A stretch of 64,000 nucleotides of DNA, taken from NCBI GenBank assembly GCA_934045905.1, contig OW203763.1, positions 45,719,941 through 45,783,940 of the forward strand. Reading direction: 5' to 3'. The notes under the pieces were generated by a model, which was given only the letters and a program-made list of their open reading frames with translations, did not search any database and had not been told where the DNA came from. Origin of the DNA: Leuctra nigra (taxonomy: Eukaryota > Arthropoda > Insecta > Plecoptera > Leuctridae). The translations under genes were made by a program, and so were the position numbers. Below, piece by piece: positions 13,301 through 22,081 of this stretch (its first letter is position 1; every line of letters starts with the position of its first letter).

Positions 13301-16300
13301 AAAGAAACAACCTAGTTTTCAACCACCACAACTCCTTATCATCTCACTCTTTTTCTATTCATGGTCCAAGGATATGGAACAGGTTACCAGCGACGCTTAA
13401 AGAAATTTCATCTGTAAAAATTTTTAAGTGGGAATATAAAGCTGTACTTCTTAAAGAACAAGAAAATAATATTGTATTAAAGATAAAGCCAAAATATATT
13501 AAACCTCTCTGGCCCATATTACTCATGGCAATTTATTTTTATCTCATCTTTTACATAATTATATGTTAATTGACTCTTCTATAAGGTTCTACAATGTTAT
13601 ACTTATTATGTGATCAATCCTAGTTTTAAAAGAATAGGTGCCTACCACATTATCATGCGACAGCAGGATTTTATTAATGCATAGGTAGTTGTCTATTTGC
13701 TTTGAATGCATAATGTGTATGTTACTTTGCCATTATAGGCACCTACTATTATACTATTATATCTTAATTTTAATTTTAACTATAGGCTAGAACTTTTTTC
13801 TTCTTACAGGTTATATGGAAGAACAGACGCATGTGTCTGAATATCGCCTCTTTTGTAATGTATTCTTCGTGCAAAATAAAGACATAATAATATGACATTC
13901 ATTTATAATTTATATTTCCCAGACCGATAGGTAGGTACTAGTTCCATTCTGAAACTTTTTGAGCATGTCAAAAACATATACAAAAACATATAAAAACATA
14001 TACAGAAAATAAATGAAAAAAATAAATGAAGTCGTGGACGTTTTCGGAACCATCTTGTAATGACATGGCAGTGGTGACGGTTTGTTCCGTTGGAGGTGCT
14101 GGTGGCCCTGATAAGGGCCGTTCGCGACGTTTCGAAGGATGTACTCCGCCAGAAGATGAAGGAAGTACATCCTTCGAAACGTCGCGAACGGCCCTTATCA
14201 GGGCCACCAGCACCTCCAACGGAACAAACCGTCACCACTGCCATGTCAAAAAAATAAATGATACTTATTTTTGTCGGGAGGTAATTAAAATATTTTTACA
14301 AGAAACATTTTTCAAAAAATTTAATTTTTTTTCCAGACAAAAATATTTTAAAAGTCCGTTTGTTTTAAGAGCTATCAAAAGTGGAACGAGTAAAAAGATA
14401 ATAAATGTTGTCCAACGCTCAATTATCCAAAAAGTATGATTTTTGGTCTATTTTGGTCTATTTTGGTCTATTATTTACATTTGTAAGTACAAAAGTATAA
14501 CGAAAATAGAAAATCCTGAAAAAGGTATGTGTCTCTTTGTTCTTGGAAGTATTGTCTCAAATTTTTAAAACAATCGGAGAGGTTGCCGAAAAGTCATTGG
14601 TTGAGTTGATACGGAACAACTCATCACCTAAGTCTTGCTTTTTCGATATTCATAACTGTTTGCCACATATGGCAATTTATATTTTGTATTTCCCTCTAAA
14701 CCTCCCCAAACCGCCTGTTGGCAGGAAAAAATATATGACCGCCCTTAATAATAAAAAGGATTGGTTGCCAAGGAACCTGACCAGCAGTTAATCCGTTTCG
14801 CTCAAATACCGTTTTGAGTTTTGCCAAGTGTATACAATCAAAGTTTGTCTGACATTGATAAGTTTATCAACTATGAGCGAGATAATATCTAGGTAAATAG
14901 ATAGGAGCTCCAAGTTAATGAGAAACATCTTAAGTGATTTTAGCAACCTTGAGAAACATCTTGAGTTTGAAGATTATTTAAATTAAACAAATATAAAATA
15001 TACTTGGCCCAGCAAGCGTGAAGCCTTTCCTTTCATAAGACGAGCAGTATTGTTCGACCCTTGTTCGATAGTTAAGCTCTGACAAGGTACAACTCTTTTT
15101 ATGACCTACCACCTCTTCCACCTATACTGTTGCCATTTTAAACAATTCCCTTGAATTTTAAAAGCCAACTGCATTGAAAGATATTTGGCACCACAACAAA
15201 ACAACCCTTTCCCGATTACCTGCAGTGGTTGAGAGATATTAACAACCGGACACGCGTCAAAACACTCAGGATTACAAGCTAAGGATTACTGGCTTCACGC
15301 TCGCTGGGCCAAGTATAACTAATGTAAAGTTATCGTGCATACCTGAAAAGCAGACTCATCGCTTAACACAGCCGAGAAGCCAGTGGGTGTATTTGGAATC
15401 AAGTCGTAGATGGTGATATCTCCCAACTCTTCATCCTCCACCAGTGTCATCAGCTGAATCACTGCCAAAGAACATCACAAACTTGGAAAACTTAGCACTC
15501 GACTCTGCACCTTAATGTAGGGACCAAACCATTGCGAGTTCAAATAACAATAAGGAATTGCTCTTGATAACGCCACCGCCACTGGTTCAGACCTGAGAAT
15601 AGCTGTTATTGAGCTTGCTCGGAACTGTTCGGAACTGCTAATTTTGATTTTGAAATCTTTGCTTTAGCTATAGGAGCTATTACCTACATTTTTATAATAC
15701 AATTTTTACCTTTTTTCTCTAATTACTTTTGTTACCTACAATACAATACAATATCTTTACAATTTTTTACATCTTCTGGTAGGTACTAACTTGTTAATTA
15801 TTATATTCTCTAATTGCTCCATAAAGCCCGATTTACACGGCCACATTTATTGAACAACTTCTGTGACACAGTCTTTGACAAAGTCTTTGTCACATTTCTT
15901 GAAGGAAATTAAACGTGTTTTAAGTTCTGTGACAGAAAGTTGCGTCGTGTTAATGCAAAATTGTATGAAAAGCGCGAATGTGACACAGAAGTTGTTCAAG
16001 AAATTGTACCGTGTAAATCGGACTTTAAGCAATATTATTCCACTAGATTTGTCTTGCATTGTTTTAAAAATATATTATTTACATTCCTTGTATTGTGATT
16101 AGGGATGGAGCGAACTTGGATTTTGATATCGACTATCGATATCATTTATATATCGATATATTGAAATATTGAAATATCGAAATATTGAAATATCGAAATA
16201 TTGATATATTGAAGTATCGAAGTATCGATATATCGATATATCGATATATTGAAATATCGAAATATTGATATGGAAATAATATTTAGATGTATAGGTATGG

Positions 16301-17358
16301 AAATATTGATATATCGTATGAATGTATTAAATTGCTCCTAAAACTGCTAGGAATTTCAAAAGAAAATGTAAAAAGAAATAACACAGCCATTCCAAAATAT
16401 AGGGTCACCCGCCAGATAAGAAAGAAAATGTGAATAATCTGAGAAATTGTAAATAAATCTTGTAAACGCTGCACTGCAAATATGAATTATTTTGCCATAG
16501 TAGGTATAAACTTCAATTAAGAACATAATTGTATCATGGGGAAAGGCTTCAATATATCGATATTTCAATATATCGATATTTCCCCGATATCGATATTAGT
16601 TGATATGCCCCAAAATCATTTTCAATCATCCTAAGAGGGCTAAATTTCACAAAATTCGCAGTGCGGCATTTTCTCTGGGAAATTTTCAGCCTTATATGAA
16701 AATGTACGATGTCTGTTTTTCTAATTAATATACCTACCTCAAAATCATTTTAAACCTTCCTATGCAAAAGTTGATAAAAAAAAATCGCGGAGTTAATTTT
16801 CAGACTGTGCCATACCAATGGCCATACCTAAATATGTCAAGTTCTGCGCACGCCAATGATTCAGTAGATGGAGTGCTTCTTTCAATAAAACAACAAAAAA
16901 CAACATGTTGAAAAATATTGAATCAAAGCGATTTTTTTAGATTTTTTTATCAGTTGTAGGAAAGTTTTAGGCAGTGTACAATTTTAACAAACTTGTTGAT
17001 AATCTCAAGAGTGACACTGGTCTTGAAAGTAGTTGCACGAGGGGAGGGAGAGGTACCTAATATCTTTGTATCATTTTTATGCTCAGGAAATGTTTAAAAG
17101 TTTAGAGGGACATTTTGAGAGCGTTTAAACGCTTACTAAACTACTCAGATTTTCCCAGCCCTATATGAAAGCATTTCAATTGCCAGGCTTATCTTACCAT
17201 TTTCGTAATGTCGGGACTTTTTCTTTCCAAGTCTTTTTCTCGGACTTGCAAAATACATTGGTCGTGGAATCTGGTGATGGGTCCTGACAGCAGGGTGGTT
17301 TGTTGGAAACTCATCCTGGGATACCACAGACCGGTCATCTTCACTGGACTGAGGAATG
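1707..17358 (-). CDS. R3HDM4: R3H domain-containing protein 4, five exons visible, 5' end missing
   Basis: Gene-level entry. Exons in transcript order are 17358-17198, 15461-15343, 9607-9422, 6170-6029 and 1822-1707. All four junctions keep frame (phases 1, 0, 0, 1) and use GT/AG sites. The joined product is about 240 aa against 268 in human R3HDM4. Recognition rests on four ordered blocks: a basic segment followed by a YEN..QLMTLVED block, the VWDTFINSSEEVQQEIL block, the R3H core FERLLLHAISQYHRLIS with its RxxxH signature (RLLLH), and a C-terminal GEYLESR ending. R3H domains bind single-stranded nucleic acid; the cellular role of this family member is poorly defined. The first visible exon begins in mid-codon, so at least one 5' coding exon is upstream of 17358 and was not found, possibly behind the transposon nest that starts less than 100 bp upstream. 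Confidence 0.75.
2076..3336. mobile_element. TE-A family copy, about 1.26 kb
   Basis: The left end resembles ACTAGGAAAACGCTCCGTG followed by AACGCGTTGATGAGCG. The right end carries GGTCCGTGCCAAAAGAGTC and GCTCGCT. The same pair of ends brackets copies at 4.8, 26.7, 46.0 and 56.3 kb. Internal text contains the recurring GTGTGCAAAATTTCAGATCGAT phrase. There is no significant ORF. Confidence 0.55.
3500..3716. mobile_element. MITE with GGTACACTCG terminal inverted repeats
   Basis: A 217-bp element whose two ends mirror each other for over 30 bp (GGTACACTCGACAATTCATA at the outer end). It is flanked by TATGTA on both sides (3494-3499 and 3717-3722), which is the likely target duplication. Related copies lie at 38660-38878 and 55805-56023. 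Confidence 0.7.
3722..4165. repeat. Dispersed repeat related to the 30.9-35.8 kb CRE-repeat family
   Basis: It shares AATCTAGTGGAGCGGTCGCT and the following CATTTTCGGCC..ACTGGATCT text with 30879 onward, then the phrase for an AACCGGAAGTGA-type unit near 4150. Apparent ORFs here are spurious. Confidence 0.6.
4351..4383 (+). repeat. Poly-G tract, 33 bp
   Basis: Uninterrupted G run inside a fragment that shares CGTTCCTACGCGCCTGT with the hAT-like element at 23.4-25.2 kb. Such runs recur in related fragments elsewhere in the window. Confidence 0.85.
4574..5961. mobile_element. hAT-like element, TAGAGATG ends and 8-bp target duplication
   Basis: The left end begins TAGAGATGTAAAG and the right end closes with CATCTCTA. 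Both sides then run into many ACCGGTAATATT repeats. CGTATGGA is present on both flanks (4566-4573 and 5962-5969). Eight-bp duplication and a YARNG-type end are hallmarks of hAT elements. It is 1,388 bp, without transposase, and contains a reversed TE-A copy. Confidence 0.7.
4818..5418. mobile_element. TE-A family copy, reversed, about 0.6 kb
   Basis: It starts with GAGCGAGGGTAAAAAGCGACTCC (reverse of the family's GAGTC..CGCTCGCTC end) and ends near GTGCTCGCTCATTAGCGCG..GAGCGTTTTCCTAG, the reverse of the other family end. It is nested in the hAT-like element. Confidence 0.55.
6029..6170 (-). CDS. R3HDM4: R3HDM4 exon: R3H core
   Basis: 142-bp exon after a TCTTTTTCAG acceptor, ending A|GTAAGT. 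It encodes GMLDYLESNLVEFF.. and then FERLLLHAISQYHRLIS. The RLLLH stretch fits the RxxxH signature that names the R3H domain. This is the most diagnostic exon of the gene. Confidence 0.78.
6296..6475. repeat. GATATCGATAT-type low-complexity repeat
   Basis: Irregular array of ATATCGATAT and TTGAAATATCGAAAT words. Its leader (GAGCGAACTTGGATTTTGAT) and trailer (ATGGAAATATTGATATATCG..) are shared with 16103-16330, so it is a dispersed repeat and not just a local microsatellite. It is strongly self-complementary. Confidence 0.75.
6665..7206. mobile_element. MITE-like element with repeated TTACGACCTTNTGCCA motif
   Basis: The ends are inverted over about 35 bp, from ATCGATGGTAAATTGGC into the GTCGTAACCCAC block at the left, and the mirror at 7170-7206. 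Internally the phrase TTACGACCTTTTGCCA (or close variants) recurs near 6876, 6920, 7010 and 7098. The ORF at 6851 is only a read-through of these repeats. Confidence 0.6.
7246..7365. repeat. Short imperfect inverted repeat
   Basis: CAATCCTTTGAACTTCTACTTAAAC at the left is mirrored by GTTTATGTAGAAGTTCAAAGAATTG at the right. The loop is AT-rich with ATTATTAGA words. It could be a decayed MITE. Confidence 0.45.
7500..8160 (+). mobile_element. 3' fragment of a non-LTR retrotransposon
   Basis: Remnant of the C-terminal end of a LINE polyprotein. Upstream of the ATG at 7656, other frames still read FYQAVRKLLWNEKFP-like text, so the fragment is frameshifted. The 3' end near 8157 is a GGATGGATTATTATTC stretch. 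A second copy in reverse is at 24480-25030. Confidence 0.65.
7656..8111 (+). pseudogene. LINE polyprotein C-terminal remnant
   Basis: 151 codons: LQAAEMKFLRSVKGVTRMDR, then RLRWFGHMKRM, then RRVGRPRDRWI and an acidic tail. The LRWFGHMxRM..GRPRxRW pattern is typical of the domain after the reverse transcriptase in many arthropod LINEs. No RT or endonuclease domain remains, so it cannot move itself. The acidic tail EVEEDEEE is followed by a stop that probably marks the true end of the ORF. Confidence 0.65.
8959..9368. repeat. Four copies of GTCACRCCCRTGAC in an R3HDM4 intron
   Basis: The near-palindromic 14-mer GTCACACCCGTGAC occurs at about 8961 and 8981, a one-base variant at 9169-9182 and another at 9355-9368. 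The last copy ends about 50 bp downstream of an R3HDM4 exon in transcript direction. The rest of 8160-9420 holds no recognisable gene. Confidence 0.6.
9422..9607 (-). CDS. R3HDM4: R3HDM4 exon: VWDTF block
   Basis: 186 bp, exactly 62 codons, phase 0 at both ends. It encodes VWDTFINSSEEVQQEILREN, a basic linker (AKRKSNQPPEKQ), and EEAFMNIKTGIRNKLKKTSVPQ. The order matches the EVWNDFMNRS..EEQERVL..ECFQRI.RRLR.VLK.S.IP region of vertebrate R3HDM4. Confidence 0.78.
9779..11160. mobile_element. PIF/Harbinger-like element, TTA duplication
   Basis: The ends are AGTACGTCTTCCAT at the left and its reverse complement ATGGAAGACGTACT at the right, directly flanked by TTA on both sides (9776-9778, 11161-11163). 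A 3-bp TTA duplication points to PIF/Harbinger. The subterminal GC-rich text (GACTGCGACATCGCTGCGAT) is also partly mirrored. No Harbinger transposase is present; the interior holds an R2-like fragment. Confidence 0.65.
9941..10493 (+). pseudogene. R2-type LINE C-terminal remnant: zinc knuckle and endonuclease, frameshifted
   Basis: Two overlapping frames. The first (to 10261) contains RCRRCGSEIETLPHVLGFCKHGELLR, a CCHC-type knuckle. The second (10254-10493) contains DDSNRRVDIFAMD, then ILDPTVRFE, then DEEKRLIYEPTIPYFKDKY in slightly altered form. This is the layout of the C-terminal restriction-like endonuclease of R2-type LINEs, whose catalytic PD..D/ExK core would include the RVDI and ILDPTVRFE strands. 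The RT is absent and the frame is broken between the two parts, so this is a dead fragment. Confidence 0.65.
11462..11631. mobile_element. Harbinger-like MITE, 170 bp, with inner hairpin
   Basis: AGGTACGTTTACAGTTCGGC at the left is mirrored by GCCGAGCTGTAAACTTACCT at the right, and both flanks show TAA. Inside, GCGCCGACCTTGAAA is mirrored by TTTCAAGGTCGGCGC, giving a second hairpin. Confidence 0.65.
11854..13569 (+). CDS. Non-LTR reverse transcriptase (Jockey/CR1-like), lacks endonuclease
   Basis: 571 codons without a stop. RT landmarks in order: GTDNINITILKLVLP (about residue 36), PLPKSANPIALTDIRPVSIL, FRAGYSC, LLDYSKAFDTIHH (about 164), [22 protein letters not shown] (catalytic YADD about 256), then the thumb and a C-terminal region ending in a hydrophobic tail. 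A cellular LINE would need an N-terminal apurinic-type endonuclease, which is absent, so this copy is probably immobile despite its open frame. The start codon is simply the first ATG in the frame and may not be real. Clade assignment is by eye. Confidence 0.75.
   Translation: MTTIKYECQIIVNRIVNRIVNRELVYKIISSIDTKATGTDNINITILKLVLPFCLNAITNIINFAIMSSSFPDLWKIAIVIPLPKSANPIALTDIRPVSILPTLSKVLEKIVYKQTIEYIEEFNILPKQQSGFRAGYSCNTSLLDMSDEIVHNMSSTGVSLLTLLDYSKAFDTIHHNLLLAKLKAMGFSTLTTKFFANYLDNRKQLVKVESNGVVRKSDFLNIENGVPQGSVLGPLLFNLYVHDLPRVVKYSKVCQYADDLQLFIPCESIEVITNCIENLNTDLIAIQRYSERNGLCLNPNKSILVPLGKPKSVDIFVNSTHKVRLGEVDIKLENVARNLGVWFQTDMSWKEHVKKCCNKAQGTIRYLNRFKKYLPINTKKLLAESLVLSIFDYCDLVYIGINKGTSRRIQKVQNACVRFILNAPFRQQISPQLIKLGWLNMENRRILHFATFIHKIINTKSPKYLYEKLQLTKNLHSYNTRQRNNLVFNHHNSLSSHSFSIHGPRIWNRLPATLKEISSVKIFKWEYKAVLLKEQENNIVLKIKPKYIKPLWPILLMAIYFYLIFYIIIC
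11854..13885 (+). mobile_element. 5'-truncated non-LTR retrotransposon with intact RT frame
   Basis: Contains the 571-codon RT ORF and about 300 bp of 3' UTR that ends with an AATAAAG stretch at about 13876. The upstream endonuclease region is missing, as expected from incomplete reverse transcription. The AAATCGAATAGT text just after the start is a short tandem repeat (three copies). Confidence 0.7.
13905..14460. repeat. Dispersed repeat, related to 37483-38085
   Basis: Shares TATATTTCCCAGAC, GAGCATGTCAAAAACATAT, TTTTCCAGACA.AAATATTTTAAAAGTC and AACGAGTAAAAAGATA with two copies around 37.5-38.1 kb. The copy here is interrupted by the perfect hairpin at 14061-14247. Ends with three TTTTGGTCTA repeats. 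Confidence 0.6.
14061..14247. repeat. Perfect inverted repeat, 85-bp arms with 17-nt loop
   Basis: Positions 14061-14145 and 14163-14247 are exact reverse complements, separated by a 17-nt loop. The arms are GC-richer than the neighbourhood (GGTGGCCCTGATAAGGGCC, TTCGCGACGTTTCGAAGG). The apparent ORFs on both strands here are mirror images of each other and are not genes. Confidence 0.92.
15343..15461 (-). CDS. R3HDM4: R3HDM4 exon: TLVEDEE block
   Basis: 119 bp between a CTTTGGCAG acceptor and CAG|GTATGC donor. With the G carried from the previous exon it reads VIQLMTLVEDEELGDITIY and then a PNTPTGF..ESAFQ segment. It parallels the ENTQYLLTLLE region that precedes the EVWNDF block in vertebrate R3HDM4. 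Confidence 0.72.
15824..16025. mobile_element. Tc1/mariner-type MITE, 202 bp
   Basis: AAGCCCGATTTACACGG at the left is mirrored by CCGTGTAAATCGGACTT at the right, flanked by TA on both sides. Inner text (GAACAACTTCTGTGACACAG) is also mirrored. A related copy is at 29102-29294. Opposite-strand ORFs here are reflections of the palindrome. Confidence 0.75.
16103..16330. repeat. GATATCGATAT-type low-complexity repeat, second copy
   Basis: Same leader GAGCGAACTTGGATTTTGAT and trailer as 6296-6475, with a longer core of ATATCGAAATATTG and ATATATCGAT words. A further short burst is at 16552-16600. Confidence 0.75.
16600..16810. repeat. Dispersed repeat with GATATGCCCCAAAATCATTTT
   Basis: Shares ATATGCCCCAAAATCATTTT, CAGTGCGGCATTTTCT and GGGAAATTTTC phrases with two tandem copies at 43783-44125. 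No coding capacity. 16810-17190 shows nothing recognisable. Confidence 0.55.
17198..17358 (-). CDS. R3HDM4: R3HDM4 exon: basic segment, first visible exon
   Basis: 161 bp after a TATAATTTCAG acceptor, ending G|GTAAGA. It encodes IPQSSEDDRSVVSQDE, a short proline/histidine stretch, and SPRKRLGKKKSRHYEN. The KRLGKKKSR cluster could be a nuclear localisation signal and sits where vertebrate R3HDM4 has its own basic run. The exon starts with the third base of a codon, so a coding exon precedes it. Confidence 0.65.
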
Positions 17359-17431
17359 CTGAAATTATAAAATAATACTGTTATTGGCACGGTTTCTGTG
17401 TCAGTTAGGATTTAAAACCTATTGAAGTGAC

Positions 17432-17651
17432 GGAGATGGAGAAATAAAGAAGTACAAAAGACGACGAGACGTACGAGAGTACGAAGAAGTTAGGACGAAG
17501 CTGGGTGTCAAGGGCCTCAACTATAAGATAGGAAGAGATAAACTGCGCTGGTATGGTCACCTTAGAAGAATGGATCCCAACAGAATACTGAAGAGGGAAT
17601 TTTAAAGATTAGGGGAGCGGGAAAGCAGATGGGCAGACCGAGAGCGTAGTG
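17432..17651 (+). pseudogene. LINE C-terminal remnant, left half, split by a hAT insertion
   Basis: Readable text includes KLGVKGLNYKIGRDKLRWYGHLRRM and a GRPR stretch after a stop codon. It resumes at 22082 after the hAT element. In-frame stops show it is decayed. It lies less than 80 bp upstream of the R3HDM4 exon. Confidence 0.55.
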
Positions 17652-18857
17652 CAGGGGCGGATCCAGGGAGGGGCGGAAGGGGCGATCGCCCCCCCCCCCC
17701 CATGATTCCTCCTCCACCTGCTATTAAGGGGAAGGAAGAACCTATGAATGAGGACCTCGGCTGGAAAGCAGATATTGCCCCCTCTCGTTGAAGATAGACT
17801 AGATGTTAAAGCAACAAAGTTGTAGAGAATGAATTGCAGATTGGGCAACGTTGACCACTTTTTGAAATTTTTAATCACCTTAAAGTTATAAGTAGTTATA
17901 TATTGCAAGAATAAAAAACTTAATTTTAAAAATTGGCTCAACGACGCACAAACTAGTTTTAATTTCAAGCAACTTTGCTCTTGAAACTTTTTTTCTAACT
18001 TGATCGGTAGAGGCACAATTTGCTTTCTCACACCATCAATTGTAGGGTAATTTGCCTAAAATAATCGACTAAAGTTGCAAGTAAACATCTGGGAGTTTCA
18101 GTAACTGTGTGGAAGGGGATGATGGGAGGGTCCTAAGAGACAGCATGGAAATATAAATAGTGCACTGATAACGAGAGTTTGTATGTCAACAATAATCATC
18201 CTTTCCCCCGGCATTTACGCAATCAACGACGACTGGAGACGGACGGACCTCGGAGATGTCTTATTCATCTTACCTCATTTAGAAAAATCTTTGATGATCC
18301 TATATAAAGTGTATAAGGTACCGTATAAAATGATTGGAAATATCCTAAAATTAAATTTTCATTGTAAGATGATAAAATGTAAATGAAAATTTTCAGAAAC
18401 ATGTAGAATGTTGATATTCAAAACTGCCGAGTACAAATCTTTCTTATAATTTTATTTGTCGTAACAAAATTCACTGTATTGACAAAGACTTTACTTATTA
18501 TTATTTTTTATGCTATGATGTAATTTTTTTTGAAGATTTAAAAATATTTCTGCGAATTGAATAATAATTGTTGAAATTGGCAACACTTCGCTAAGCATCC
18601 ATAATAATTCACTGTAAATAGTAGCATCTCGGGCTATCTATTATTCTTGCGTCAATCTCGGCAAGGTTATGTCACGATGTGTATTTATTCTCATTGTGAC
18701 AACAATGTCGAACAGGTGAAATTCGACGCCCGCTAAGAGCACATCAATGTGTGTCTCTACTGTATGCACTATTTTATAATTTATAACTGAAAACTGTATG
18801 CTATAAAGGTAAAGAAATATTTTTGGTTGCAATGTGTATCATAGCAATTAAATAATA

Positions 18858-20485
18858 CAGTAAACCCTCATTATTTCGAACTTCAATAATTCGAATTTAG
18901 GGGTAAATTCGAACTAGGTGGATGGTCCCAGTGTTCAGTATAGGCTTTACAATGTTAAATAATTTTGATAAATCGAATTTTAGGTTATTTCGAAATTCGA
19001 ACTGAATTTTGGTCCCAGCCCATGTTATAACTTCCATACAGTTGTTTTAATTCGAACTTTGCAAAAGGATTGACAAAATAATCGCGAACAAACTTCAAAA
19101 AAACAAACTCAAACTACACATTTCCAATGTTTCCAATAGCGTCACGTCATCAATGACCACATTATTCCGAGCACCCCATCCATAAAATTCCTGGGCATCC
19201 ATCTAACTGCTACCCTCAATTGGTCTACGCACATCCAACACACGGTCTCCAAAATCCAGAGTAGCTGCTTCCTACTACGCCGACTCAAGCCCATAGTTAA
19301 CGCCCATTCCCTCAAACTGGTCTACCACGCTCATTTCCATTCCCATCTCTCCTATGGACTCCTCTTCTGGGGCACCTCTCCCGGTGCCAACCGCATTTTC
19401 ATCCTGCAGAAACAGGCAGTCCGCATTATTGCCGGCATCTCTCGCCGCAAGTCTGCCAAACCCGAGTTCATTAAGTTACACATCCTGACTCTCACCTGCA
19501 CTCTCATCCGTATTGCCAGCTCCTTTGCTCGTGAGCACCCAACCCTCTTCCCCCTAAACTCGTCAGTTCATCAATATGGCACTCGAGGGGGAAACTCCAT
19601 ACGTATCCCCACTCACTCTCACTCCTCATTCACTAGCAGCCCCCACTATATATGCACAATTATCTATAATAAGCTACCACAGCACATCACCACCTCTCCC
19701 ACCTGGGCCAGCTTCCAATCCAGTCTCAATGCCTACCTCCTCCTAAACCCATTCTACAGCCTGCAGGAATTTCTAGACTCATAACTGTACCAGCACTTCA
19801 GTGTCAATCATCTTAACCTCAAGCACTCTCGTTCCATTGTTCTTCCTATTCAACTATCGGCCACGTACTACACGGCATTGTCTTAGCCGAGGCGATTTAT
19901 TCATTTATTTATATTTATTCTACATGTAATCATTTTTATTATTATTTTTCTTAGGTATAAATATTACTATTATTAGTTTTATTATTTACTGTACATATAA
20001 CTGTCATTGTAAACATTGTGACTTGTAAATATTTCTGACTTTGTCATAACTTGTACATACATTCTTGACGATACCCATACATGTATTATGTACTTGTCCA
20101 CGGGATGATAATAAAATACAATACAATACAATACACAAAGAGAGTAGTCAAACTGCTCTCTGTTGTGTTGGGGTGGGGGAAGTGTAGGTCTAGTCTCTTT
20201 AGTATACAGGTTAGCCTACCCTGGAACACTTTAGGCGGGAATATTCAAACTTCATTCAACATTTTGAAAGCATTTGGCCGCGTATATAGTGCGAGTTAGC
20301 TTTTGAAGGCAAAAAATAATGAATCAACATCGCGTTATATCAAATCAATAGGTATGTACTAAAAAAATTAAATTACATTAATTTTTTTTTTTTTTTTTTT
20401 TTTATTTTTTTTATATTTCGAACTTTTTTAATTCGAACTGGGATTTTTTGGGTCCCCTTGAATTCGAATTAACGAGGGCTTACTG
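18858..20485. mobile_element. Pogo/Tc1-mariner-like MITE interrupted by a LINE
   Basis: CAGTAAACCCTCATTATTTCGAA at the left is mirrored by TTCGAATTAACGAGGGCTTACTG at the right, flanked by TA on both sides (18856-18857, 20486-20487). Several internal TTCGAA/AATTCGAA words. The LINE copy at 19148-20133 sits inside it. Confidence 0.8.
19148..20133 (+). mobile_element. 5'-truncated copy of the 31.7 kb LINE
   Basis: Nearly identical to 33804-34795, with scattered single-base differences (for example near 19248 and 19278). It contains the last part of the ORF, its stop, the 3' UTR and the terminal ATACAATACAATACA tail. Truncated at the 5' end inside the RT C-terminal region. The ORF fragment here is not a gene. 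Confidence 0.85.
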
Positions 20486-22081
20486 TAATTATACATTTTA
20501 CGTGTTATTTCACACGTTAATCCCGAACACAGGTAGGTCACCGATAGCAATGAGATGTCAGACAAACGGCGAATTATTATTTCATTGTTGTATTATTGAC
20601 CGTTATCTTTACTCCAACCATTCCATTTAAAAATAATACATTCGATGTAGTGCCAAAGGATTCAAAACTTAAAATGTGTGACATTTTGTTGATTTTTTTC
20701 TACTTGTTTTGAGCAATTATTGATAAGATATTATTTAAAAATTTCAACATCGTGTTACCTAATTCATTGATTTATAAATTTCACAACATTCCACCTATAT
20801 GGTCCGGAGAAAAGGCTGGAAATATTCATGTGTATTTTTTTACTTTATTTCGTTATTTTTCGTATTTTCTACTCTCTACTTACAAGAAGTAGACAGTTTA
20901 GACAGTGTCTACATTCTACTACAAGAACCACATGCACAAAAACTAAAATGACTTTCTTGCTCTGATTGCGATAGCTACATATTCTCTTAGTAAAGAACCC
21001 AGAAAGAAATGAGACTACCTACCTATTCGTAAACAAAATCGTCCAATGGCCTTTACTCTCAGGTGGTGAAATAAGATCAGTGTCATATATCGCCGTTATA
21101 ATGGTTGGAATAAAAATCAATAAAAGGATTTGCAATCTATTAAATACGGTGTTAAACACTTAATTGCGTGTGTGATTATTCTTGATCCACGTTGATTTTG
21201 TTCGTGTTGTGAAAGTGATGCTAATTATGTCATTTGACTTGGTAACCAGTATGGACCCAGCGATCATAACAATTAATACTCGGGGTCTCCGATCTCACTT
21301 CTGTTTACATTTTTTGCATGGGAACTACAGTCGGAAGGCAACGTTATCAAACATTGTTTCCAGATAGACCAATCACAGTAATGACAACAAATTCGTCCCC
21401 AAATCTGGTCCCGCCTTATTTACCTTTAAAAACACCGCCTACAATAGCAATTAGGGCTGATTTTCTCGGATCAGTCAGCCGATCCTTGCCCTTAAGATAA
21501 GCAGGTTGATTTTTCATTTCGTCAAATTTACAAAAATATTGTAATCATGGCTTATTTATTGGCAAGGTTTAATCTTTGCTCTAAAAGTGCCTTAAAAATC
21601 GCCTTTGGCGAAAGGCATTTGGTGGATGAGAGCATGGGCGTCCACAGGGGTGACTGGGGGTCAAGGATGTCAGGATAGCATACAAATTTGGTGGTGTTAT
21701 TTACATTTTCATTTTCTAAACAAAAAACTCAGAAAATTAATTTCGAAGTGTCAACAAACCAAAAAATACCCTGCGGGGCAAGGTGGGGGCACTACCCCAA
21801 AGTGTCCAAGCTTAAAAAATAATGAATTGTTCAACAAAATACACCTCATAACGTCTCAAAATTTGATTTCAAAGTGTCCAAAAACAAAAAAACGCCCTGC
21901 GGGGCAGGATGGGGGGCCCGCCCCCCACACCCCCCTTAGCCCGTGAGACAATTGTTTTCCTTGTATTTTCCTCACCCCCTGGCAAAAATTCAGCGGCCGC
22001 CTGTGGCTGGGGATACCCCTAGACCCCCTTCATATTTTCCAAAATCGCCCCCTCCATGACAAGAGGCTAGATCCGTCCCTG

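Larger units (their letters stand above)
17652..22081. mobile_element. hAT-like element, 4.4 kb, exact 8-bp target duplication
   Basis: The left end CAGGGGCGGATCCAGGGA and the right end, whose reverse complement is CAGGGACGGATCTAG, are inverted. GCGTAGTG is exact on both flanks (17644-17651 and 22082-22089). The CAGGG end and the 8-bp duplication fit hAT. A C15 run follows the left end. No transposase is visible; the interior is occupied by a pogo-like element and unrecognised AT-rich sequence. ORFs at 17609, 18183, 20448, 21182 and 21318 show no known motif. Confidence 0.8.

Noticed and set aside
13903..14439. ORFs of 83-137 codons on both strands around 14.1 kb
   Set aside because: They are the two arms of the perfect hairpin; the same peptide appears on both strands.
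15824..16102. Overlapping 70- and 79-codon ORFs on opposite strands
   Set aside because: They are reflections of the MITE's inverted repeats (GTGACACAG/CTGTGTCAC).
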